Shown: positions 1 to 6,902 of the stretch, in pieces
Numbering within the stretch: the stretch's first letter is position 1
How the letters are laid out: each line of letters starts with the position of its first letter
Assembly: GCA_036514635.1 (NCBI GenBank)
Contig: DATBWU010000044.1
Location: 1-32,279, forward strand
Direction of reading: 5' to 3'
Origin: DASSFZ01 sp036514635
GTDB taxonomy: Bacteria > Chloroflexota > Anaerolineae > Fen-1058
Length of the DNA stretch: 32,279 bases
Notes under the pieces: model-generated
What the model saw: only the letters and a program-made list of their open reading frames with translations
What the model was told of the DNA's origin: nothing
The model's database searches: none
Position numbers and translations under genes: made by a program

Positions 1-83
1 GCTGAATACAGCCGGATTCACGGGAGCACTCCCCCAAAAGACGGGGACTTCGTGCACCGCATGTGTCCGGCTTTGTGCTATCA

Positions 84-137
84 GCCCGACGATTTTGCGA
101 AGCACCCCGTAGCGCAGCGGAGTGGGCATCGTCGGGC
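84..137. repeat. Inverted repeat with GCCCGACGAT arms
   Basis: Arms GCCCGACGAT (84-93) and ATCGTCGGGC (128-137) are perfect 10 bp complements around a 34 nt loop. The same arms recur as tight hairpins at 21337-21358 and, with one change, near 28640, so this is a copy of the dispersed family with a longer loop. The rest of 1-227 shows no credible gene. Confidence 0.75.
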
Positions 138-183
138 GCAAGCGGCCTGACACCTTTTGCGTGCACACGCGGAGCGCGGAGCG

Positions 184-221
184 AGGTGACCGGCACTCCG
201 AAGGTGAAGTGCCGGTCACCT
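184..221. repeat. 14 bp perfect stem-loop downstream of the TrkA-like gene
   Basis: Arms 184-197 (AGGTGACCGGCACT) and 208-221 pair perfectly around a 10 nt loop. It lies six bases past the stop codon of the minus-strand gene ending at 228, so it would form in that transcript's 3' end. No U-tract follows, so it is not a textbook intrinsic terminator; mRNA 3' stabilisation or a mobile palindrome are alternatives. Confidence 0.7.
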
Positions 222-227
222 GAAGAA

Positions 228-1364
228 CTACGAACGGCGCAAGAGCCGCCGCAACAGATTCGGCTTCCGCGCTACCGGCTGCGCCCCGTCATCGGGCCGG
301 TAGGCGGTCAGGCCCAGCTGGCCCAACACTTCGAGCGACGCGACCACGACCAGGCCGTCGCCCGCGTTCAGTACCTCGACCGAGGTCGGATGCAGGTGCT
401 GTTCCTGCGGTCGCCGGTGCATGACGACGGTCAGGTTGTACGTCCGCTCCACTTCCTCGATCGTCTTGCCCTCCAGCCGCGAGCCGGGATCGACCGTAAC
501 CTGCGCTACGTGCAGCAACTGGTCGTCCACATAGAACGAGTACTCGATGTGCGCGCGCGTGGCTGCTGCGGCGAAGGCGGGCGCGGCCAGCCCGGCGGTG
601 CTGAAGGCGGTATGAATGCCGAAGCCCTTTTCCACCTTCTGCGCCAGGTCGGCATCGAACATGCGCAACACCACCTTGACATCCGGCCGGCGCTCGCGCG
701 CGTCGAGCGCGATGTCGAGGTTCGCCAGATCGTCCTGCGTGCAGCACACGATCGACGCGGCCCGATCGATGCCCGCCTTGATCAGCGTCTCCTTGCGGCG
801 CGCGTCGGCGATGATCACCGGCACGCCCAGATCGCGCACCAACGCGATGAACGGCTTTTCCGCATCGAGCTCCACCGCTACGACATCCTGCCCGAAGTTC
901 AATAGCTGCTGAACCACGCGGTAGCCCAGTTTGCCCAGACCCACGACGATGACGTGATTGGAGAACGTCGAAGCCAAGGCTGCCTCCCACTCTTTGCTGC
1001 GAGACGACTTGTTGAAGAGCAGCGCACCCAGGTTCGCCACGCCGCTGCCCAGCAGCGCCAGCCCGATGATCGGCATGGCAAAGAAGTACACCTCCAGATA
1101 CCACGGCTCGGGGAAGTCGATGTTGGCCTGGAGGAAGATCATCGCCAACATCAAGTAGATCGATTCCGGGAGGGATGGGGTTTCGATCACGGGATCGGCC
1201 TGCTGCGCCAGGCCCGCCAGCGCGCGGTACGACAGCGCCGCCATCATCAGAATGATGAGGAAGACCAGCAGCGGCCCGCGAAATTCGCGCAGCACGACTC
1301 GCGTGTCACGGATGCTGGCGCGAATCCGCCGCCCGGTGAATCGGCTGCGCGCACGCGAAACCAT
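228..1364 (-). CDS. TrkA-N/TrkA-C domain membrane protein (K+ channel-like, no recognisable selectivity filter)
   Basis: 378 aa. An N-terminal membrane portion has helices at about residues 31-50, 67-80 and 92-117. An RCK/TrkA-N Rossmann domain follows, with GLGKLG at 142-147 and an acidic strand-2 end (VELD, 164-167), as in NAD-binding TrkA. A TrkA-C-like domain covers about 280-350 and the tail is Arg-rich. Proteins of this build are normally ligand-gated K+ channels or Trk regulators. Here the segment where TVGYGD would be expected reads IFLQANIDF, so K+ selectivity is doubtful and a sensor or other ion role is possible. The ATG at 1364 is 15 bp past the stop of the Phd-like gene at 1380, so the two are probably co-transcribed. 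Family call is firm; substrate unknown. Confidence 0.85.
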   Translation of the reverse strand: MVSRARSRFTGRRIRASIRDTRVVLREFRGPLLVFLIILMMAALSYRALAGLAQQADPVIETPSLPESIYLMLAMIFLQANIDFPEPWYLEVYFFAMPIIGLALLGSGVANLGALLFNKSSRSKEWEAALASTFSNHVIVVGLGKLGYRVVQQLLNFGQDVVAVELDAEKPFIALVRDLGVPVIIADARRKETLIKAGIDRAASIVCCTQDDLANLDIALDARERRPDVKVVLRMFDADLAQKVEKGFGIHTAFSTAGLAAPAFAAAATRAHIEYSFYVDDQLLHVAQVTVDPGSRLEGKTIEEVERTYNLTVVMHRRPQEQHLHPTSVEVLNAGDGLVVVASLEVLGQLGLTAYRPDDGAQPVARKPNLLRRLLRRS

Positions 1365-1379
1365 ATCGACGGGGAGCGA

Positions 1380-1997
1380 TCAACCGTTGAACGCAGAGAC
1401 GATCAGCACGAATCCGAAGATACCTAGGGCCAACATGCCCAGCACCAGCGCGACCGTCTGCCAGCCGCCCGGAATAGCGGACAGGTTGAACTGCATGCGC
1501 GGCTTGGGCGTATCGAGTGGGCGTGGCGGTTTGGGTAACGGCTTGGTCAGGCGCGGCGCGCGCGGCGGCTCGGCCACGCGCTTCATCGTCGCCAGGGTGG
1601 GATCGGGCTGCATCGCGTTCTGCCGCTGCGAGACGACCGGCGGCTCCGCCGCCGGCGCGCGATCCGCGTGAATCGCCGCGGCGGTGCGTTGGGCAATGTC
1701 GCTGTGCCGGTTGGCCGGCACGACCTCGACCGGCGCAGGCTGCCTGGAGACGTCCCCATCGGGCTTCGGCGCGGCGACCGCCTCGACCGGCTCCGGCTGA
1801 GCCACCGGCTGAGTCGCTTCGACCGCAACACTCTTGTGCGAGTCGCGCAGCAGGCGATCATACTCTTCGAGACTGAGCAGCACCGCCATCGGTTTGTTGG
1901 GATCACCGATGAGCACCGGCGCTTTGCTGCGCCGCATGTTGTCGATGATCATCTGCGTCTCTGTAGATAGCTCGTAGACGGACACGACGATCTTCAT
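1380..1997 (-). CDS. Tail-anchored protein with Phd/YefM antitoxin-like N-terminal domain
   Basis: 205 aa from the ATG at 1997, which has GAGGTG about 5 nt upstream; a TTG further upstream lacks this. Residues 1-55 resemble the Phd/YefM fold: an ELS...IIDNM helix, then APVLIGDPNKPMAVLLSLEE, matching the family's PVxIxxxGKPxAVLxSxEEY. Residues 60-168 are a Pro/Ala/Glu/Arg-rich, probably disordered linker. Residues 180-202 form one hydrophobic helix that ends the protein, giving a tail-anchored layout with the head in the cytoplasm. Classical antitoxins are about 80 aa, soluble, and next to a toxin; no toxin ORF is adjacent. The downstream partner is the TrkA-like membrane protein. It may be a domesticated DNA- or protein-binding head. 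Function unknown. Confidence 0.75.
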   Translation of the reverse strand: MKIVVSVYELSTETQMIIDNMRRSKAPVLIGDPNKPMAVLLSLEEYDRLLRDSHKSVAVEATQPVAQPEPVEAVAAPKPDGDVSRQPAPVEVVPANRHSDIAQRTAAAIHADRAPAAEPPVVSQRQNAMQPDPTLATMKRVAEPPRAPRLTKPLPKPPRPLDTPKPRMQFNLSAIPGGWQTVALVLGMLALGIFGFVLIVSAFNG

Positions 1998-2028
1998 AAG
2001 CACCTCACAATGCGGCTGGCCGCCTGAT

Positions 2029-2101
2029 CCGGCCCGCGTGGGCCGGCGCAAGCCGCAAATCAGGGGCAGGTTGTGACCGGCAGAGGATGCCCAAGATTAT
2101 A
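2029..2101 (-). promoter_or_regulatory. Candidate promoter (-10) and leader hairpin of the Phd-like gene
   Basis: On the minus strand TATAAT lies at 2101-2096, with only a weak -35 (TTTGCC, 2124-2119, 17 bp spacer). The predicted leader of about 90 nt contains a perfect hairpin, CCGGCCC (2029-2035) with GGGCCGG (2040-2046). The -10 is consensus; the assignment as a whole is moderate. Confidence 0.4.
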
Positions 2102-2128
2102 ACCGAGTCGGGCGAGAGGGCAAACGAC

Positions 2129-2213
2129 CTCACCCCTACCCCCGGTGCTTCGCACCTCCCCCTTCCCCTCTCCCCCTTGGGAGAGGGGAAGGGGGTTGGG
2201 GGATAGGGTGAGG
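2129..2213. repeat. Large fold-back repeat with 17 bp perfect C/G-rich stem
   Basis: 2158-2174 (CCCCCTTCCCCTCTCCC) pairs perfectly with 2179-2195 around the loop CCTT. Outer segments CCTCACCCC...TACCCC and GGGGATAGGGTGAGG extend the pairing, and a small GGTGC-TTC-GCACC hairpin sits in the left half. It begins directly after the stop codon of the minus-strand racemase gene (2214), so it may form its 3' end. Similar C/T-rich fold-backs are, to my knowledge, common in Chloroflexota intergenic DNA. Confidence 0.8.
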
Positions 2214-3347
2214 TCACTCAAACACCTCTCGCTTCACCGTCACCGCGTCCAGCCGCTTGAGGTTCACCGTCACGCCCAGGCCGGGGCCGGTCGGCACGCC
2301 GATCGTCGAATCGGGGTTCAGCGTAAACGGCGGATCGATGATGTCCTCGGCATAGTAGCGATCACTGGCGCTGATGTCGCCGGGGAGTGTGAAGTTCGGC
2401 AGCGACGCCAAAGCCACGTTGCCCGCGCGCCCGATGCCCGTCTCTAGCATCCCGCCGCACCACACCGGCACGCCGCGCGCCTGGCACACATCGTGGATGC
2501 GGCGGCTCTCGCTGAAGCCGCTCACGCGAGCGGGCTTGATGTTGATCACTTTCGCCGCACCGAGTTCCAGCGCCAACCGGGCATGCCCCAGCGCGTGAAT
2601 CGACTCGTCGAGGCAGATCGGCGTGTGCAGGCGCGGCTGGAGTTTGGAATGCTCGTAAATGTCGTCCCAGCCCAGCGGCTGCTCGATCAGGAGCAACTTG
2701 TACTCGTCCATCGACTCGAACAGCGGCGCGTCGGCCAGCGTGTAGGCCGAGTTGGCATCGACCTGAAACAGGATGTGGGGATGCCTGGCTCGCACACGTT
2801 TCACGGCTTCCAGATCGTAACCGGGCTTGATCTTGATTTTGATGCGGCGATAACCCTGCGCCAGAAACTCGTCCACTTTCTCGATCAGCGCGTCGTACGA
2901 CAGCTGGATACCGATACTCACGCCCACCGCAACCCGATCGCGCGTCCCGCCCAGGGCGCGCGCCAGCGAGATACCTTCCAGTTGCGACGTAAGGTCCCAC
3001 AGCGCGGCCTCGAGTGCAGCCCGCGCCAGCGGGTGTCCGCGCAGGCGCGTGCCCACTTCAACCATATTGTCGATCGACAGGGGTCGATGCAGCACCTGCG
3101 GGATGAGGAAGTCGCGCAGAATGTGCCACGCGGTGTAGGTGGTCTCGTACGAGTAAAGATTCCAATCGAGCGGCGAGCTGCCCTCTTTGAAACCGCGCGC
3201 CGCGACGCATTCGCCCCAGCCCGTCAGCCCATCGCTGTGCGCGGAGATAAGGATGCACTCGCGATCGAGTTCCGTGCCGAAGGAGGTCTGGAACGGCGCT
3301 TTAAGTCGCATCCGAACCAATCGAAGCTCGATCCGCTCAATGTTCAT
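2214..3347 (-). CDS. menC: Enolase-superfamily o-succinylbenzoate synthase / N-acylamino-acid racemase
   Basis: 377 aa from the ATG at 3347; an upstream in-frame extension falls in repeat DNA and is rejected. The sequence closely follows the MenC/NAAAR group. The KIK motif at 170-172 supplies the catalytic lysine, metal ligands are D197 (QVDAN), E222 (LIEQP) and D247 (CLDES), and the second acid/base lysine is K271 (NIKP). The C-terminal half contains VPVWCGGMLETGIGR and LPNFTLPGD, typical of NAAAR/NSAR. The enzyme either makes o-succinylbenzoate in menaquinone synthesis or racemises N-succinyl amino acids. No other men gene is present, but a GNAT acyltransferase lies directly upstream, as in NSAR-type D-to-L amino acid conversion, so that role is favoured. 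No clear Shine-Dalgarno precedes the start. Confidence 0.92.
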   Translation of the reverse strand: MNIERIELRLVRMRLKAPFQTSFGTELDRECILISAHSDGLTGWGECVAARGFKEGSSPLDWNLYSYETTYTAWHILRDFLIPQVLHRPLSIDNMVEVGTRLRGHPLARAALEAALWDLTSQLEGISLARALGGTRDRVAVGVSIGIQLSYDALIEKVDEFLAQGYRRIKIKIKPGYDLEAVKRVRARHPHILFQVDANSAYTLADAPLFESMDEYKLLLIEQPLGWDDIYEHSKLQPRLHTPICLDESIHALGHARLALELGAAKVINIKPARVSGFSESRRIHDVCQARGVPVWCGGMLETGIGRAGNVALASLPNFTLPGDISASDRYYAEDIIDPPFTLNPDSTIGVPTGPGLGVTVNLKRLDAVTVKREVFE

Positions 3348-3377
3348 GGGGGATTTCCGATTGCAGATTTCAGATTC

Positions 3378-3440
3378 ATCCACGAAGAACACGAAGAGAC
3401 ACTAAGAGTTAAGCCTTCGTGCTTCTTCGTGTCCTTCGTG
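3378..3440. repeat. ACGAAG-type long hairpin between the GNAT and racemase genes
   Basis: Left arm from ATCCACGAAGAACACGAAG (about 3378) pairs with right arm CTTCGTGTCCTTCGTGGAT (ending 3440) with a few mismatches over about 28 bp. On the minus strand it starts at the stop codon of the GNAT gene (TGA of TGATCCACGAAGG). It may attenuate or process the two-gene transcript. Confidence 0.75.
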
Positions 3441-3442
3441 GA

Positions 3443-4351
3443 TCATTCTGGCACGTCGGTTTCAGTGGACTCGGTGCGGGTCAGGACGTAGAATGCGCGC
3501 GCGGCTGCGCCGCGCTCATACAGCATGTCGATCACGGTGTACCCCGAGACGAAGGCGTTCACAAAGATGGCTCGCGTCTGTGTGCGCCACGCGCGGGCCA
3601 GAGCGGGATCGAGCCGCTTCACGTCTTGAAATAGCGCCGGAAATTCGACCAGGGCATGATCGTCTTCCAGCCGCCGGACCGAATCGGTCGGCGTCGGCAG
3701 CCCGCGAGGGTCGAACTTGGCTTCGTTGAGCAGCGGCGTGCCGGCCTGCCGATACAGATCGCGCGTCAACGGGGGTCGCCGCCGCGACAACCGCATCTCG
3801 ACGCGCTTGCTGGCGATCCACCAATCAACCTGGAAGCGATCAGTCGGCAAGCCGCGATTGAGCTCGTCGCGCAATTCGCCGTACAGATTGGCGAGATAGG
3901 TGTTGCACACCGCGCCCAGCTTGGCGATGTTGAGGTGGGCATTTCGACTTTCGAGCGGATCGAACGTCCACGTGATCAGGCGCAAGGCCTGCGCGCGGAC
4001 GGCTTCGCGCTGGGCCAGTTTCAGGGCGTAGCCTACGCCCCGGCTCTGCCACTCGGGCAGCACGCCGAGCTGGTGCGAGCAATGCTTGAGTTTCACCTGC
4101 GCCGGGGCCTCCGGCCCATAGTGGCCTTCGCGCGTGCCCAGGAAACCGAGCACGCAGCCGATCATCTGCTCGCGGCCATCGACCATCGCATACGCGCCCA
4201 ACACGACGCCGCCATTCTTGGCAAACGTCACCAGGAGGTGCGCCGGCGTCACATCCACATCGTCAAGCCGCCACACCTCACGCTGAAGTTCCTCGACCTG
4301 GCGGCATTCGTCGATCGTGGTGAGGCGTCGAATGGAGAAGGAATCGGTCAT
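3443..4351 (-). CDS. COG3375-like GNAT-family N-acyltransferase
   Basis: 302 aa from the ATG at 4351, preceded by GGAAAG. The GNAT fold is recognisable: the acyl-CoA pyrophosphate loop is Q102-SRGVGYA (R/QxxGxG/A), followed by the DPLESRNAHLN block (131-141) characteristic of the COG3375 group. The C-terminal half (about 180-302) is the family's own extension. It is upstream of and co-directional with the MenC/NAAAR gene. In Geobacillus an NSAR gene is paired with a succinyltransferase of this kind in the irreversible D- to L-amino acid route (established for that system). Substrate here is inferred; no desuccinylase lies in the window. The last codon TGA coincides with the first bases of the downstream hairpin repeat. 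Confidence 0.85.
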   Translation of the reverse strand: MTDSFSIRRLTTIDECRQVEELQREVWRLDDVDVTPAHLLVTFAKNGGVVLGAYAMVDGREQMIGCVLGFLGTREGHYGPEAPAQVKLKHCSHQLGVLPEWQSRGVGYALKLAQREAVRAQALRLITWTFDPLESRNAHLNIAKLGAVCNTYLANLYGELRDELNRGLPTDRFQVDWWIASKRVEMRLSRRRPPLTRDLYRQAGTPLLNEAKFDPRGLPTPTDSVRRLEDDHALVEFPALFQDVKRLDPALARAWRTQTRAIFVNAFVSGYTVIDMLYERGAAARAFYVLTRTESTETDVPE

Positions 4352-4372
4352 GGCTTTCCGGCCCGTCACCCG

Positions 4373-4453
4373 GACGAAAGACGAAGGACTAACGACGAAG
4401 GTTCGTCCTTCGTCCTTTGTCGTTCGTCCTTCGTCTCTTGTCTTTCGTCGTCG
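4373..4453. repeat. GACGAAAG/CTTTCGTC fold-back repeat
   Basis: An array of GACGAAAGACGAAGGA-like units (from 4373) faces TCCTTCGTCTCTTGTCTTTCGTC (ending about 4453), giving an imperfect stem of about 35 bp. It fills the gap between the SDR stop (4454) and the GNAT start (4351). It belongs to the same purine-rich hairpin class as 3378-3440. Confidence 0.7.
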
Positions 4454-5392
4454 TCACTCGCGCGACATGAGATACCGGAGAAACATCCTGAGCCACGGGC
4501 GCGGCTTCGACAGATAACCCAGCGACTCGGACATGCGCGCCGGCTGGAATCCAAAGTGGTACGAAACCGAATCCAATGCCGTTGTTCGATTCATCTGAAG
4601 CAGGTCAACCGCCGAGTCGCTAAAGGGCGGCCGGCCTAACAGGCGCGCGCTCAGGCGGGCCAGGGAGTGCGCGGTCGGGACGGCCAGGTAGGTCTTGCGG
4701 CGCTTGATGCCGGTCGCCTTCATCACTTCAGTCACTACTTCGTCGAAGGTCATATACTGCGGCCCGCCGATCGAGATCACCTGCCCGATCTTCGATCGAT
4801 CCGCCAGGCAGCGCGACAAGCACTCGACCAGATCATCCACGTGCAGAGGCTGGAGGCGGCTGCGCCCGTCACCGGGAATGGGGAAGATGAGCGGCACGGC
4901 GTGCATGCCCATGGCCATCAGCATTGTCCATTCGTCGTCCTCGCCGTAGGTGGAGGATGCGCGCAGGATGGTGTAATCCAGGCCGCTGGTCTTGATCAAC
5001 TCCTCCGCCTGGCCCTTAGTGCGCAGATACAAATAGGCCGAGTGGGGATCGGTGCCGATCGGGCTGGTAAAGACGATGTGACGCACACCGACTTCCTGCG
5101 CCGCGTCGATCACGTTGCGCGTGCCATCGACGTTGACCTTCTCGATCGTGCGGCCATTGGGATAGGGGCGTGAAATCGCCGCCAGGTGCACGATCGCGTT
5201 GACACCGTGCATCGCCACGCGCAGCGTCGGCAGATCGTCCACGTCGCCGGATACGACGCGCACCGCCACGCCCGGCGCAAATTGGCGCACGCGCCGGGCC
5301 GGTCGCACCAGGCAAACCACCTCCTCACGCTCGGCCAGGCGCGCGACAAGCCGCCGGCCCACAAGGCCGGTGGCACCCGTTATCAAGATCAT
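4454..5392 (-). CDS. Extended/atypical SDR, NAD(P)-binding NmrA- or NDUFA9-like reductase
   Basis: 312 aa from the ATG at 5392; a GTG three codons upstream (5401) is an alternative. The Rossmann motif GATGLVG is at 6-12, the strand-3 acidic pair GDVDD near 49, HLAAISRP near 69, and the SDR pair Y122-x3-K126 lies in YLRTK. The late segment includes PGDGRSRLQPLHVDDL, typical of NmrA/complex-I 39 kDa-like SDRs (COG0702). These act on NAD(P)H-linked substrates or as assembly factors; the substrate cannot be read from sequence. First gene of the minus-strand SDR-GNAT-racemase series, with a good promoter upstream. Ends at a TGA that starts the downstream repeat. Confidence 0.85.
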   Translation of the reverse strand: MILITGATGLVGRRLVARLAEREEVVCLVRPARRVRQFAPGVAVRVVSGDVDDLPTLRVAMHGVNAIVHLAAISRPYPNGRTIEKVNVDGTRNVIDAAQEVGVRHIVFTSPIGTDPHSAYLYLRTKGQAEELIKTSGLDYTILRASSTYGEDDEWTMLMAMGMHAVPLIFPIPGDGRSRLQPLHVDDLVECLSRCLADRSKIGQVISIGGPQYMTFDEVVTEVMKATGIKRRKTYLAVPTAHSLARLSARLLGRPPFSDSAVDLLQMNRTTALDSVSYHFGFQPARMSESLGYLSKPRPWLRMFLRYLMSRE

Positions 5393-5423
5393 GGTTGTCA
5401 CTCAAGGCAATGGAATGAGCGGA

Positions 5424-5452
5424 ATTATACCCGGCTTTCTGAGATATGTAAA
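5424..5452 (-). promoter_or_regulatory. Promoter of the SDR-GNAT-racemase series
   Basis: Minus strand: -35 TTTACA (5452-5447), 17 bp spacer, -10 TATAAT (5429-5424). Predicted start near 5417 gives a short leader to the ATG at 5392. Eleven of twelve hexamer bases match the sigma70 consensus. It lies in the 165-174 bp divergent region shared with fabF, for which I see no equally good promoter. Confidence 0.65.
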
Positions 5453-5566
5453 TCTAATGGACGCTTCGTATCTTTCCTACGCACTCTGTGTTATATGCCC
5501 GTGAACCAGCCACTGTATCCCAAAATCGACCCGGCTGTACGGCACAACCCGGCAAGGAGAGCAAGT

Positions 5567-6802
5567 GTGAGACGAGTCGTCATCACCGGCCTCGGTGCGA
5601 TTACACCCGTCGGCAATGATGTGAACACGATGTGGGCTAACCTGATCGCAGGCCAGTCGGGCGTGGCGCCCATTACGCGCTTCGACGCCTCGCACCACGA
5701 GACGCGCATCGCCGCCGAGGTGAAAGACTTCGATCCGGCTGCGATTCTGGGCCGCAAAGAGGCCCGGCGCATGGACCGCTTCACTCAACTGGCGATGGTC
5801 GCCGCCCAACAAGCCTTGCAGGATTCGGGCCTGAACATCACGCCGGAGAACACGCTGCGCGTCGGCGTGGCGATCGGATCGGGCGTGGGCGGCATCGAAA
5901 CGATCGTGAACGAAGTCCACACGCTGCGCGATCGAGGCGTGAATCGGATCAGCCCGTTCATGGTGCCGATGATGCTCAACGACACCTCGCCGGGCATGGT
6001 CGCCATCGCCTATGGCATCCGTGGGCCAAACATGGCTATCGTTTCCGCCTGCGCCACGGGCACCAACGTGATCGGCGAAGCGACCGAATGGATTCGTCAT
6101 GGCCGCGTCGATGCCGTAGTAGCCGGCGGGGCCGAAGCCGCCATTATCCCGCTCGCCGTGGGCGGCTTCAACGTCATGGGGGCCTTGTCGCGCCGGAACG
6201 ACGAGCCGGAGCGCGCCAGCCGCCCCTTCGACAAGACCCGCGACGGATTCATCATCGGCGAAGGATCGGGCATGCTCATCCTGGAAGAACGCGAGCACGC
6301 CCAGGCGCGCGGCGCGAAAATCTACGCTGAAGTGATCGGCTACGGTTCCAGCGCCGATGCGTACCACATCACCGCGCCCGAAGAGACCGGGGCGGGCGCT
6401 GCCGTAGCGATGCAGGCGGCGCTCGACCAGGCCGGCCTTAAGCCCGCCGACATCGACTACCTCAACGCGCACGGCACATCGACGCCGCTCAACGACAAAA
6501 GCGAGACCGCCGCGATCAAGCGCGTCTTCGGCGAAGCAGCCTGCGACGTGCCGATTTCCTCGACCAAGTCGATGACCGGGCATCTACTCGGCGCAGCCGG
6601 CGCGGTCGAGGCGATTGTATGCGTGAAAGTCTTGCAGGATCACATCCTTCCGCCCACGATCAACTACGAAAACCCGGACCCTGACTGCGACCTGGATTAC
6701 GTTCCCAACACCGCGCGCCGCAAAGCCGTTCGCCGCGCGATGTCGAATTCGTTCGGCTTCGGCGGTCACAACGCCTGCATCATCCTCGCCGCCGTGAACT
6801 AA
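5567..6802 (+). CDS. fabF: Beta-ketoacyl-ACP synthase II (FabF)
   Basis: 411 aa from the GTG at 5567, placed 6 nt after AAGGAGA (5554-5560); the open frame extends further upstream but MRRVVITGLG is the family's usual N-terminus. The catalytic triad is visible: C162 in VSACATGTN, H302 in NAHGTSTPLND, H339 in STKSMTGHLLGAAG. These match E. coli FabF numbering within one residue. Catalyses decarboxylative condensation of malonyl-ACP with acyl-ACP in fatty acid elongation, in the cytoplasm. Followed 100 bp later by fabH. A separate acpP or fabD is not present here. The TAA stop is the start of a CNAN repeat array. Confidence 0.97.
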   Translation: MRRVVITGLGAITPVGNDVNTMWANLIAGQSGVAPITRFDASHHETRIAAEVKDFDPAAILGRKEARRMDRFTQLAMVAAQQALQDSGLNITPENTLRVGVAIGSGVGGIETIVNEVHTLRDRGVNRISPFMVPMMLNDTSPGMVAIAYGIRGPNMAIVSACATGTNVIGEATEWIRHGRVDAVVAGGAEAAIIPLAVGGFNVMGALSRRNDEPERASRPFDKTRDGFIIGEGSGMLILEEREHAQARGAKIYAEVIGYGSSADAYHITAPEETGAGAAVAMQAALDQAGLKPADIDYLNAHGTSTPLNDKSETAAIKRVFGEAACDVPISSTKSMTGHLLGAAGAVEAIVCVKVLQDHILPPTINYENPDPDCDLDYVPNTARRKAVRRAMSNSFGFGGHNACIILAAVN

Positions 6803-6846
6803 CGAACCAGCCAACTAGCCAACTAACCACCCAACAAACGAACAAA
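6803..6846 (+). repeat. Period-4 CNAN array between fabF and fabH
   Basis: Directly after the fabF stop the sequence reads in tetramers CGAA, CCAG, CCAA, CTAG, CCAA, CTAA, CCAC, CCAA, CAAA, CGAA, CAAA, each of the form CNAN. The same pattern recurs at 16814-16879 and, in frame, inside panE and fmt. The C/A-rich strand is the coding strand at each of these four loci. Confidence 0.8.
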
Positions 6847-6902
6847 GTCCTTCATGGTTCGTGCTTGTTTTCCATTTGACCATTGTCTCGCAGAGGTATC
6901 GC

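Noticed and set aside
2129..2213. Intrinsic terminator call for the C/G-rich fold-back
   Set aside because: The stem is strong but no T-tract follows on either strand, so it is listed as a repeat only.
2493..3491. Long open frame on the plus strand opposite the racemase gene
   Set aside because: Opposite strand of a gene with all catalytic motifs; composition is Arg/His/Gln-rich as expected from antisense reading of GC-rich codons, with no recognisable domain.
5430..5566. Plus-strand promoter for fabF
   Set aside because: TTATAT-like strings are present but no -35 at acceptable spacing; not supported well enough to list.
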